A stretch of DNA of 14,548 nt from Nitrososphaerales archaeon TH5895. Lineage in GTDB: Archaea > Thermoproteota > Nitrososphaeria > Nitrososphaerales > Nitrososphaeraceae. A program made the position numbers and the translations under genes. Shown piece after piece: positions 1 through 6,832 of the stretch. The notes below the pieces were generated by a model, which was given only the letters and a program-made list of their open reading frames with translations, was not told the origin of the DNA and did no database searches. Numbering within the stretch: the stretch's first letter is position 1; each line of letters begins with the position of its first letter. The stretch spans positions 1 through 14,548 of the forward strand of contig JAATVS010000481.1 of assembly GCA_014523695.1 (NCBI GenBank), written 5' to 3'.

Positions 1-80
1 AATTTAGGTCTAAATATGGTGAAGGGGATGTAAAAAGGTATTATCCAAAAACCGATGTAGCTGTTGAAGTCCCACTCTAA
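1..80 (+). CDS. 3' end of an unidentified protein (partial)
   Basis: One frame (codons from base 3) stays open from the window edge to a TAA at 78-80, about 25 residues ending in YYPKTDVAVEVPL. The composition looks protein-like, with mixed charged and hydrophobic residues. The stretch is too short to assign a family and could be open by chance. No start is visible, so any real gene begins outside the window. Confidence 0.3.
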   Translation, partial: FRSKYGEGDVKRYYPKTDVAVEVPL

Positions 81-124
81 AAGGTTCTCTAAGCAACTAA
101 CTATCCTATGTCCAATTTATCTAA

Positions 125-286
125 CTTATAGGTAAGCCTCATAAGAAATGCTCTGCCGATCCAACTCCTAGTCAAGTCCGACAGCTACTGAAAGTCCCCC
201 TCATATTTGATGGGCGTAATACGGGGTTAGCATTCTATGGTGCTTCAGGCCAATGGTTGGGTGCGAGATTCCAGAACCATATTTGA
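125..286 (+). pseudogene. Remnant resembling the C-terminus of UDP-glucose/GDP-mannose dehydrogenase
   Basis: A 53-codon open stretch between stops at 122-124 and 284-286 has no ATG, GTG or TTG near its 5' end. It contains VRQLLKVPLIFDGRN followed by a short Gly/Tyr stretch (AFYGASG). In UDP-glucose 6-dehydrogenases the C-terminal NAD-dependent domain usually ends with a motif of the form 'M+xPvIfDGRN' followed by 'GxxYxGiG', which this resembles. The Rossmann domain, catalytic Cys and central helix are all absent, so this would be a small relic with no activity. The assignment rests on one short motif and could be coincidence. Confidence 0.4.
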
Positions 287-756
287 ATATACCAATGCTT
301 ACTCAATTTATTGCATTATTTCCTTCCTCCTTCACATATATAATTTGAGTGTATGCAATATAATGCACTGTGGCTTCATGCTATTGTTAATTATGTCTGA
401 ATAATGCCTATGCCTAGATATTCCTCAGGAGATCTATACAATTCAAAGCCTGCCTCTTCATTGACATACTTTGGTACACAAATATTTATTTCTATTCCGT
501 TACCTTCTGATCTAGATGAATTAGAGAGGAATGCAGGACTAGGTAAATTCAATGCTAAATCCCAGAATCGGAATCTTCATCAATGAATTCCTGGAATATG
601 GTATTACCAGTGATCCGACAACATCTGTCAGCGAAATTGGTGTGTTCAATAATGGGACCTCAAGATTCTCTAAGAACTGATTATCCTATATTTTAAAAAA
701 AGAAAAGGGAGTTCTAATATCTAGGCTAAAGAACACCCCCGAGTGCATTCAGTTAC
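287..756. other. Gene-poor stretch without a supported gene
   Basis: Nothing here can be called as a gene with confidence. A 60-codon ATG frame (404-586, plus) and an overlapping 42-codon frame (552-680, plus; contains IFINEFLEYGITSDPT) could be two frames of one decayed gene. The minus strand is also open over about 545-680 with protein-like content, so the coding strand cannot be decided. A TATA-like AT run lies near 333-346. A purine-rich run at 697-709 follows a T-rich end. Together with the fragments to its left, the stretch looks like eroded DNA. Confidence 0.4.
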
Positions 757-1035
757 TTACCGATATCCACACACATGAGTATATCCAGCATCATATCCCA
801 GATGGAACTGACGTGTATGACCTGAACCTGGATGATATGGCTTACCTCCTCTACAATCAGATACTCCTGATGTACAGCCGTCCTTCCAATTCGTGTCCTT
901 ACCTTTGTGGTTGTCACACCAGGCTACTCCATAGACAGGCTTAACAATGGGGATCGCTGAGAGTATTGAAGCCATTGCCAAGGAACATGCAGCCACTGCT
1001 ATCAATACACCTTTGGTCTTTGTATCAAAATCCAT
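757..1035 (-). CDS. Small secreted Cys/Gly/His-rich protein
   Basis: This is a 92-residue protein. It has a short charged N-terminus (MDFDTKTK), a hydrophobic export segment at about 9-31, and a mature part of about 55 residues rich in Gly, His, Tyr and Cys. Four Cys follow the export segment (C40, C54, C61, C89), enough for two disulfides or a metal site with the His residues H43, H68, H73, H78 and H87. The tail repeats a GYDAGY-like pattern. I associate short secreted proteins with WKDG and GYDAGY motifs with Nitrososphaeria, but I know of no assigned function. The ATG is favoured because a TATA box sits about 27 nt upstream, predicting a leaderless mRNA. It lies downstream of the beta-lactamase-like gene on the same strand but has its own promoter. 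Confidence 0.75.
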   Translation of the reverse strand: MDFDTKTKGVLIAVAACSLAMASILSAIPIVKPVYGVAWCDNHKGKDTNWKDGCTSGVSDCRGGKPYHPGSGHTRQFHLGYDAGYTHVCGYR

Positions 1036-1057
1036 TGGTCCCTATAACAATATACTG

Positions 1058-1067
1058 TCTATATAAG
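1058..1067 (-). promoter_or_regulatory. TATA box of the small secreted protein gene
   Basis: On the minus strand the box reads CTTATATAGA. Its centre is about 27 nt before the ATG at 1035, which places the start site at or next to the start codon. This is the usual archaeal TBP geometry for a leaderless transcript. Confidence 0.6.
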
Positions 1068-1088
1068 CCTTCTCTAGGATGATAGTTT

Positions 1089-1106
1089 ACTAAACTTTAG
1101 TTTAGT
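1089..1106. repeat. Inverted repeat upstream of the small secreted protein gene
   Basis: The arms ACTAAAC and GTTTAGT (7 bp each) flank TTTA. The left part also belongs to a second overlapping palindrome, GTTTACTAAAC (1085-1095). The site is about 25-45 bp upstream of the TATA box at 1058-1067 and downstream of the beta-lactamase-like stop codon. It could be an operator for the former or an RNA hairpin ending the latter transcript. Confidence 0.4.
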
Positions 1107-1166
1107 TAGCCTATAAAAGAATTGGATTAAAATTCATCGTGTTACTTTTTCATTGCTGGATCTAAG

Positions 1167-2627
1167 CTAAGCCGTCACATTCCCATTTGTCATATTCTGG
1201 CTGATGGTCATATTTCCTGTGACATTTCCAACAAGAGCTTTAGTCTCCTCTTCCATAGTAGTCGCATTCTCCATGGTATCCGGATATTGTGCTAGTGAAG
1301 CATTTGTAAGCTCCTCCATCGTCATATTTTCAGTCTGTGCTTGAACTAACGCATTCATCGACGGATAAAGCAGAAAAGTCATCGCTGTACTTATTATTTC
1401 TATAGGGGGCACATCCGCGAAATGACAACTACACAGTATTGCCACGCCTAGTTGTTTATCTGGATTAAATGCAATTAAGCTGCTATAACCATTTATGCCA
1501 CCATTACGCCAAATAATCTTTTTTCCGAGATCAGTTTGTATATTCCAATCAGATCCAACATACCCAAGAGCAGGTGATTCATGTCCAGATGGGTCTACAA
1601 ATGATGTTTGGAATTCACTAATTGAATGTCGTATTGCACGGCTCTCTTGCATAGCGTCATTGAGCTTTGTATCTATCAATCCCATGTTAGCTGAAAGAAA
1701 TTTCAACAGATCATTAACTGTGGAGTACATTGCACCTGCCCCTTGAACTTCTAGAGGTAAAAATGCTAATTCACTTTCATTTCCTGCTATGTGGCCCTTT
1801 GCAAATCTTGATTTGATATCCTCAGGTATTGATACACCGGTAGCGTTCATTGCAATTCCTGTACTATTCATTCCCAAAACGTTCAATATCCTATCCTTAA
1901 CGAGCTGTTCTAAAGGAACGCCTGCCTTCAATGATAAGGCATGTCCTAACAAACCCACACCAATATTAGAGTATACGTCTTTTACGCCTGGTCGCGTTGC
2001 TAGAGAGCTGTTTGATAAGAATTGATATACCTCTTGAGTTGTATAGTTGTTGTTAAAGCACGTGGGGTTGCACCAGCCTGGAGGCCAATATGGTAAACCA
2101 GATGTATGAGTTATGAGATCCTGTAATGTTATTTTATGTCCTTGATAGGTGGGAACTGTCACATTGGCCGGAAGATATTTTTCCAGAGGATCATCCAATT
2201 TTACCAAGCCTTGATTTACCATATCCATCAACGAAATGCCAACAAATAGTTTTGTTAGAGAACCTATGTCGAATATTGAATTTCCATCAACGGTTGTATG
2301 ATTGGATTCGGAAATATTACCATAACCTGAAACTTGAGTACCATTTGGTGAGATAACCCCTGCCACAATTGAGACAGGTATAGATGAATTAGAAATGGAA
2401 CTGGCAATTGTCTGATTATTAAACAAGTGTTTCAAAACTCTATTTTTGTACTTTTCCAAAACCATATCCGATAACTCATTTTTAGATGACTGCGCCGAGG
2501 CATTTGCATTAGTAGAAGCACTTACTTGTTGAATTTGTAATACAATTGAAGACACTGATGCCACTGGCATGAGAACTATCAATAGCATAATCCCTATTCG
2601 TGAATGGCTAATCATGTTGGTACTCAT
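1167..2627 (-). CDS. Exported class C beta-lactamase-like serine hydrolase
   Basis: This 486-residue member of the beta-lactamase/penicillin-binding serine hydrolase family (PF00144 type) has an N-terminal hydrophobic export segment at about 11-30. The active-site SxxK is GSLTKLF (S123, K126), the YxN motif is Y219-S220-N221, and the third motif is R374-N375-G376 within WRNGGINGYSS. Typical lactamases have KTG there and many esterases or peptidases of the fold have HxG, so the Arg suggests a peptidase or esterase rather than a true lactamase. Two Cys pairs (C186/C190 and C399/C401) could form extracytoplasmic disulfides. The last 55 residues are low complexity with many N-x-T sequons, suggesting a glycosylated surface tail. 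An alternative start at M5 is possible. The substrate is not predictable. Confidence 0.9.
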   Translation of the reverse strand: MSTNMISHSRIGIMLLIVLMPVASVSSIVLQIQQVSASTNANASAQSSKNELSDMVLEKYKNRVLKHLFNNQTIASSISNSSIPVSIVAGVISPNGTQVSGYGNISESNHTTVDGNSIFDIGSLTKLFVGISLMDMVNQGLVKLDDPLEKYLPANVTVPTYQGHKITLQDLITHTSGLPYWPPGWCNPTCFNNNYTTQEVYQFLSNSSLATRPGVKDVYSNIGVGLLGHALSLKAGVPLEQLVKDRILNVLGMNSTGIAMNATGVSIPEDIKSRFAKGHIAGNESELAFLPLEVQGAGAMYSTVNDLLKFLSANMGLIDTKLNDAMQESRAIRHSISEFQTSFVDPSGHESPALGYVGSDWNIQTDLGKKIIWRNGGINGYSSLIAFNPDKQLGVAILCSCHFADVPPIEIISTAMTFLLYPSMNALVQAQTENMTMEELTNASLAQYPDTMENATTMEEETKALVGNVTGNMTISQNMTNGNVTA

Positions 2628-2640
2628 TTGGATAAAACTG

Positions 2641-2670
2641 ATTTAAATAGAAAAAAGTTCAGTATAAAAA
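2641..2670 (-). promoter_or_regulatory. Candidate promoter of the beta-lactamase-like gene
   Basis: Two TATA-like elements lie upstream of the start on the minus strand: TTTTTATACT (2661-2670) and CTATTTAAAT (2641-2650). The first would give a leader of about 12 nt before the ATG at 2627. The second would place the start site close to the in-frame ATG at 2615 (M5). I cannot decide between them. Confidence 0.35.
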
Positions 2671-2718
2671 CATATCTATCTATATCCCATCCAAGTTAGC
2701 TAATTCAGGTAACGTTTC

Positions 2719-2770
2719 CAATCAATCCTTAGTACTAATAATCCAGATAAGGAATTATCTGGACTGATTG
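2719..2770. repeat. Nested inverted repeats in the intergenic region
   Basis: An inner perfect dyad TCCAGATAA-GGAA-TTATCTGGA (2742-2763) can fold as a 9-bp stem with a 4-nt loop. An outer pair, CAATCAATCC (2719-2728) and GGACTGATTG (2761-2770), matches at 9 of 10 positions and shares the GGA with the inner arm, so the two stems are partly exclusive. It sits about 100 bp upstream of the beta-lactamase-like gene and could be a binding site or a relic of a mobile element end. Confidence 0.45.
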
Positions 2771-2905
2771 TTTACTCTCATTAATTTACGCTAGGCCATT
2801 ATTAATTAAAAATTCAGATAACGCCATTATTTAAGCTCCTAATGACGTTCTATGACGACATTAGTAATATAACATTTCCGAAGCTTCATATCCCGTACCA
2901 TGTCA

Positions 2906-3165
2906 TCAGTTTTTTATAAAGTCATTATGTCCCCTGAACTCTTTTGCCAACAACTGATAATCTCTTAGAACTTCTGGATCTTTTAGAATAGATCCAGTAA
3001 TTGATATACTTTTGACTTTCTTTTACCTACTGATTGACAGGATGTACAGAACAGAACAGGCCTATAAAACATGGCATTAGCTGTCAATATTCGTCGTTCC
3101 TCAATTACTCTAGGAATTACTTTTTTCTGCCATATACCATAATTTGCAAAATCTACTCGTAACAC
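2906..3165 (-). pseudogene. Frameshifted remnant of an unidentified protein gene
   Basis: Two minus-strand frames join into one protein-like sequence. The first runs from a GTG at 3165 and contains IEERRILTANAMFYRPVLFC and TSCQSVGK, with a CxxC pair. It breaks in a short A-run (T-run 3022-3025 on the plus strand). The second frame continues with KSISITGSILKDPEVLRDY and QLLAKEFRGHNDFIKN to a stop at 2906-2908. Restoring one A gives GKKKVKSISITG across the joint. I do not recognise the family. The first frame follows an in-frame stop immediately upstream of the GTG, so the true N-terminus may also be lost. It overlaps head-to-head with the remnant at 3163-3363. Confidence 0.5.
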
Positions 3166-3363
3166 TCATTCATCAGGTCACTCAAGGCACACCTAGATTA
3201 TGATTTCTTTATCAAGCGACTTAGACAAAGCCAGGGCAGCATCAACTACTATGAAGACTTTGATGTAAGGAAACATGATTGTGCTAGGAATATTGCTAGG
3301 ACATATAATGATTTTTCGTACAGTATATCAAATACATTAACAAAATTGCTTAACTTACCTTAA
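3163..3363 (+). pseudogene. Startless remnant of an unidentified protein gene
   Basis: A 66-codon open frame on the plus strand between stops at 3160-3162 and 3361-3363 has strongly protein-like content: LDYDFFIKRLRQSQGSINYY then EDFDVRKHDCARNIARTYND, likely helical and rich in charged residues. There is no ATG, GTG or TTG at its 5' side, so it cannot be translated as it stands. It is best read as the 3' end of a decayed gene or one truncated by rearrangement near 3160. No family is recognised. The divergent remnant on the other strand starts at the same point, which suggests a breakpoint here. Confidence 0.45.
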
Positions 3364-3416
3364 CATTTTTTATTCCTTGCCCAGTGGTGTTACCATTGAA
3401 AATGACCTATTGTGCC

Positions 3417-3436
3417 ATATATCTTGATTAATATGT
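3417..3436 (+). promoter_or_regulatory. Candidate promoter of the alpha/beta hydrolase gene
   Basis: Two TATA-like elements, CATATATC (3417-3424) and TTAATATGT (3428-3436), precede the ATG at 3458. Their centres are about 38 and 26 nt upstream, giving either a short leader of about 12 nt or a leaderless mRNA. Confidence 0.4.
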
Positions 3437-3457
3437 ATCCATCTACTAAATTGAAGC

Positions 3458-4282
3458 ATGCCAACTAGTATTAATGAGACGGTATTGAACGAAGGTGCAG
3501 AGATCTATTGCGAACGTAGAGGCAATGGTCCCATTCTTCTATTGATCCATGGTGCTATGGAAGATGCAGGGTACTATTCTTCTGCAGCGGATATCCTTGC
3601 TGATAAATTTACCGTTGTGTCTTATGATAGGCGATGTAACTCTCGCAGCTCTGGGGATCGAAGCGTTGACATGACAGTTGCCCAACAGGCTCGCGATGCT
3701 GCTTCTGTTATTAGAGCGATGGGGGACGGAAAGGCTGTTGTAGTTGGAAGAAGTGGAGGTGCCATCATAGGTCTTGAGCTTGCAACAACCATGCCAGAGG
3801 TAATTGACTTTTTAATAGTTTATGAGGCTCCAGTGATCGAGATGTTACCAATAGGTAATGCCGAAAAATGGAGCTCCTTTGTAAATAATATCTTTACAAA
3901 AAATCAGTCCGAAGGATCGCAGGCTGCACAGACCGAATTCATGGCATCTCTAATAAACGTCCCTGATTCTCCACTTCCTACAGATCTCAATGACCGGATC
4001 TCTACTAATGTCGATTTCTTTTTTAAGCATGAATTCAGAGCTTTCTTCAGATATGTACCCAATATTGAAAGCATTAGAAAAAATAATGTACAAATGGTAA
4101 CAGCAATAGGAAGGGATAGTGATAATGCATATTATGTCCAGACAACTAGAGCCCTAGCAGCAAAGCTTGGGTGCGAGAATGTAGAGTTCCCAGGTCACCA
4201 TGATGTTTCATTCTGGATGCCAAAAGAATTCGCTACTGCCATTCAGAAGACGTTAGAACGGTATGGATACAGTCAAGAATGA
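3458..4282 (+). CDS. Alpha/beta hydrolase
   Basis: This 274-residue single-domain protein is a usual length for the alpha/beta hydrolase fold (PF00561/PF12697 type). It shows the oxyanion-hole motif LLIHGAM (H31-G32), the loop SYDRRCNSRSS at 55-65, the nucleophile elbow VVGRSGGA (S99 in GxSxG), a likely catalytic Asp in IGRDSD (D220 or D222), and the catalytic His in FPGHHDVSF (H247 or H248). The lid region at about 130-205 is aromatic-rich. There is no export signal, so it is probably cytosolic. The canonical loop is YDRRGxSRS, and here Cys60 replaces the Gly. Candidate activities are esterase, haloperoxidase-like hydrolase or lactone hydrolase, and the sequence does not decide. It stands alone as a single-gene unit between minus-strand blocks. 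Confidence 0.92.
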   Translation: MPTSINETVLNEGAEIYCERRGNGPILLLIHGAMEDAGYYSSAADILADKFTVVSYDRRCNSRSSGDRSVDMTVAQQARDAASVIRAMGDGKAVVVGRSGGAIIGLELATTMPEVIDFLIVYEAPVIEMLPIGNAEKWSSFVNNIFTKNQSEGSQAAQTEFMASLINVPDSPLPTDLNDRISTNVDFFFKHEFRAFFRYVPNIESIRKNNVQMVTAIGRDSDNAYYVQTTRALAAKLGCENVEFPGHHDVSFWMPKEFATAIQKTLERYGYSQE

Positions 4283-4418
4283 CTATAAAAATATCCCATT
4301 ACTCCATGACCAAATAACCTGCTGATCTTTTGTCTGAAAGCTTACTACTTGGATTCAACAACATATTTCTATTGTTCCGGAATAGACCTTTTTGAAAGTA
4401 ATTAACAAGAAATGTATT

Positions 4419-4688
4419 TTATTCAGCACTACTACCATCTTCATTGTCTCCGCCGCCACTGTTTTCGTCATCAGAATCATTGTCGCCACTGTTATTATTT
4501 CCGACATCGTCACCTCCATCTCCATCATCTCCTCCTTGGTTATTTCCCTCATCTGATGGGGGAGGATTGTCTGGTTCTTGTGCTGCTGTTGGCTCTGGTG
4601 CTATGGTAGTACCTTCACTATGTCCAATTATAATTGCCTTTTTAGATAATACATACCAAGTAGACCAAAATGATGCAAGATAGGACAT
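4419..4688 (-). CDS. Acidic low-complexity protein, uncharacterised
   Basis: This is an 89-residue frame. The first 25 residues are aromatic or hydrophobic with two Lys, then comes a Pro-rich spacer (EPTAAQEPDNPPPS). The last 45 residues are almost only Asp, Asn, Gly, Ser and Glu. Such acidic Gly/Asp tails occur in extracellular cation-binding linkers, and a comparable acidic run occurs in the product of 6833-8341. It begins 16 bp after the stop of the upstream gene on the same strand, consistent with co-transcription. An overlapping ATG at 4692 in another frame encodes a signal-like MNVLSCIILVYLVCII before stopping, so the real N-terminus may be frameshifted. Low-complexity DNA opens all frames here, so the call is moderate. 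Confidence 0.5.
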   Translation of the reverse strand: MSYLASFWSTWYVLSKKAIIIGHSEGTTIAPEPTAAQEPDNPPPSDEGNNQGGDDGDGGDDVGNNNSGDNDSDDENSGGGDNEDGSSAE

Positions 4689-4704
4689 TCATTTTTCATT
4701 TAGA

Positions 4705-5307
4705 CTATGCTGTTGATCTTGCTCTTGCACTTGCTTTCCGTCTCTTTATGAAAGTTATAATAATTATAGCAACACCCACTACAAACGGTATAAACACAAT
4801 GGCCAAAGCACCAGCAACCGTTCCCATAATACTGTCAAATAGCTTTTCTACAGCACTACCATGGATAACTGCTAAGACAATTTCTGGGCTCTGTTCCTGC
4901 TGCTGCCCTTGAACAGCAGGATACGATGCTGATAGCTCATATGTACCGGGTTGATCTATAGCAAAATCAAAAAGCCCAATGCCTGAGCGACTTCCTATCG
5001 TATAGGTCCTATTCACAGATGTGCCAGAGAGCGGAATTTCATCTCCCGTGTCTTTGGATACAAGGTTTACTTGAATACCTGGTATATTTTCACCGGTAGA
5101 ATATATCCTATTTCCTACCATAGATTGATATTCATAAAATACCGAATATTTTCCAGGTTGTGAAAGTGTAATATCACTTGAGCCTGGCACTACTACCTGT
5201 ATTGATGGTATTTCAGCTGCCATACTATCAATGCTTGAAAATATAGTTGAGAACAATATTGCACTAGCTACTGCAGGTCCTCCTATGAGTACAATAATAC
5301 CTATCAC
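4705..5307 (-). CDS. Two-TM surface-anchored protein with beta-rich ectodomain
   Basis: From the GTG at 5307 the product has 200 residues. It has an N-terminal hydrophobic segment at about 1-22, an extracytoplasmic region at about 30-155 that looks beta-sandwich-like (alternating strands, LSQPGKYSVFYEYQ, IDQPGTYELSASYP), a C-terminal TM helix at about 163-187, and a basic cytoplasmic tail (IKRRKASARARSTA). The two 'QPG+Y' segments look like paired strands of an Ig-like or pre-peptidase-type fold. I do not recognise a named family. The frame stays open upstream to 5376 and reads TTPAKIRPSRWFY directly before the GTG, a basic pre-TM segment that clearly looks coding. The true start is therefore probably near 5372, and the GTG is a fallback. 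It may form an operon with the acidic protein downstream. Confidence 0.75.
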   Translation of the reverse strand: MIGIIVLIGGPAVASAILFSTIFSSIDSMAAEIPSIQVVVPGSSDITLSQPGKYSVFYEYQSMVGNRIYSTGENIPGIQVNLVSKDTGDEIPLSGTSVNRTYTIGSRSGIGLFDFAIDQPGTYELSASYPAVQGQQQEQSPEIVLAVIHGSAVEKLFDSIMGTVAGALAIVFIPFVVGVAIIIITFIKRRKASARARSTA

Positions 5308-5380
5308 GTAGAACCATCTGCTTGGTCTTATCTTAGCAGGGGTAGTGTTTGTCGTCAGTGATTCTACTTCATGGCCCTAG

Positions 5381-5387
5381 TATATCT
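5381..5387 (-). promoter_or_regulatory. Weak TATA-like box upstream of the two-TM protein gene
   Basis: AGATATA on the minus strand is the only TATA-like element close to the 5' end of this gene. It would place transcription start near 5358, inside the open N-terminal extension and well upstream of the GTG at 5307. Confidence 0.25.
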
Positions 5388-5511
5388 CTGTTGTGGAGAG
5401 GTTGTTATGAGCCAGCGTATGGAGACAAAACAATAACTATTTCCTAGATTATTTTAAGAGAATAGATGGTAAGATCCAGTTATGCAACCTGAGTTAATCT
5501 TCTAGCTATTT

Positions 5512-6684
5512 CTAGAATGACTCTTCTCTCTGTTCTAGTAGTGAGGTAATATCGCTTCTATTTCCATCGGATGTAATTACATTCAAAGATATTTCATTAC
5601 CAGGTAGTTTATTGTTTTCGATATAATCAATAAGTTGAGACTTGTCTTTTACAACGTTACCGTCAACTGAAAAGATAATACTAAATGGAGTTATCCCTGC
5701 TTTCTCTGCAGGACTTTCTGGAGTTACACTTTTTATAAATACTCCTCTGGCTTCCGATAAACCAAGTGAGTCTGCAAACAGTGGAGTAACATCTGCAATT
5801 TCTATGCCAAGCCATGGATGCTCATATGTACCCTGTGAAATCAGTTTAGGTACTACTCTTTGAATTGTGGCAGGTCCTATGGCAAAGTTTAATCCTTGTT
5901 CGGATGCTCCAGTTGCTATGTCGACTAAACCGTATTCGTTCACTCCAACAACATCACCTTCCAGATTTAAGAGAGGTCCACCTGAATTACCAGGATTTAT
6001 GGCTGCATCCGTCTGAATGAGACCCCCTGTCCAATATCTACCAGTTATAATATTCAGATCTATTCTACTGATCTGGCTAATTATACCCTCACTTACGGAG
6101 AGGGTAAGTTCCCGTGGACTACCAACAGCAAACACTTGTTGACCCACTTGCAAATCTGACGAATTTTCAATTCGTAAGGGCTTTAGATTTTCTCTGAATA
6201 ATGCTGATGAATCAACTTGAATCACAGCCAGATCAGAATAGGGATCTTCGCCAATTATTGTTGCGGGGTAGCTATTACCACTAGAGAACCTGACATAAAT
6301 AACATCTGCCCCCTGCGTAACATGATAATTTGTGACCATATTTCCATTTATGTCATAAACAAAACCAGAGCCATAACCCCCACCACCATATACTAGAGGA
6401 TTGCCATCGATAGTTATTTTTGGATTAATTACATTACCTACAGTGAGTATCTCAATAACTGAATCTTTAACCTTATTGAATAAATTGGAAATAATGACGC
6501 TTGTAGCAGTGTCATTACCATTCGCATTAGAAATGATTGCTTGACTGTTCGATGTAGTATTGGTGACAGTTGCATGAATATCGTGATTCTCATTTACAAA
6601 CGGCGGCGCATATGCAGGTAAAGTAACACTCAGAATACTCAGAATTATTAGAGCAAGAGATCTCTCAAGAGAAATAATATGCAT
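5512..6684 (-). CDS. htrA: HtrA/DegP-type serine protease with one PDZ domain
   Basis: This 390-residue exported trypsin-like protease (S1C family) has a signal peptide at 1-26 ending in AYA. The protease domain spans about 60-280 with the triad H121 (VTNYHV), D151 (DPYSDLAVI) and S234 (NPGNSGGPLLN). A single PDZ domain lies at about 288-375, beginning with HPWLGIEI and containing SPAEKAG and the strand IIFSVDGNVV. DegP-like enzymes degrade or refold damaged envelope proteins, and the PDZ domain recognises exposed C-termini. The ATG is supported by a TATA box about 29 nt upstream. It diverges from the double-PsbP-like gene across 148 bp, so the two may share control. All catalytic residues are present, so activity is expected. 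Cleavage of the signal is predicted but lipid or membrane anchoring cannot be excluded. Confidence 0.95.
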   Translation of the reverse strand: MHIISLERSLALIILSILSVTLPAYAPPFVNENHDIHATVTNTTSNSQAIISNANGNDTATSVIISNLFNKVKDSVIEILTVGNVINPKITIDGNPLVYGGGGYGSGFVYDINGNMVTNYHVTQGADVIYVRFSSGNSYPATIIGEDPYSDLAVIQVDSSALFRENLKPLRIENSSDLQVGQQVFAVGSPRELTLSVSEGIISQISRIDLNIITGRYWTGGLIQTDAAINPGNSGGPLLNLEGDVVGVNEYGLVDIATGASEQGLNFAIGPATIQRVVPKLISQGTYEHPWLGIEIADVTPLFADSLGLSEARGVFIKSVTPESPAEKAGITPFSIIFSVDGNVVKDKSQLIDYIENNKLPGNEISLNVITSDGNRSDITSLLEQREESF

Positions 6685-6708
6685 GTGAGCTAAGAGGTGA
6701 CAGATTAA

Positions 6709-6716
6709 CTATATAA
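6709..6716 (-). promoter_or_regulatory. TATA box of the HtrA-type protease gene
   Basis: TTATATAG on the minus strand is centred about 29 nt before the ATG at 6684. It predicts a start site within a few bases of the start codon, so the mRNA should be leaderless or nearly so. Confidence 0.6.
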
Positions 6717-6832
6717 CCTTTACAGGAACGGTTTCAACCCAAATTGTTCCAACGCCAATTCTTATTCTCTTCGCCATTGCTTTGATAGAATTACTTAATA
6801 GTTTGGTCACTTATACTTACTTCTTATAGTAA

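Noticed and set aside
404..586. 60-codon plus-strand ATG frame
   Set aside because: No family resemblance and no well-placed TATA box. The next frame (552-680) and the opposite strand are equally open, so the coding strand cannot be decided.
1495..2356. Plus-strand frames of 76-83 codons inside the beta-lactamase-like gene
   Set aside because: They are antisense shadows of a gene with clear catalytic motifs.
4355..4683. His/Tyr/Cys-rich and Ser/Pro-rich frames opposite and overlapping the acidic protein
   Set aside because: These are reading-frame shadows of a GAT/GGN-type low-complexity tract. Compositions such as runs of HLHHLH are typical artefacts of such DNA.
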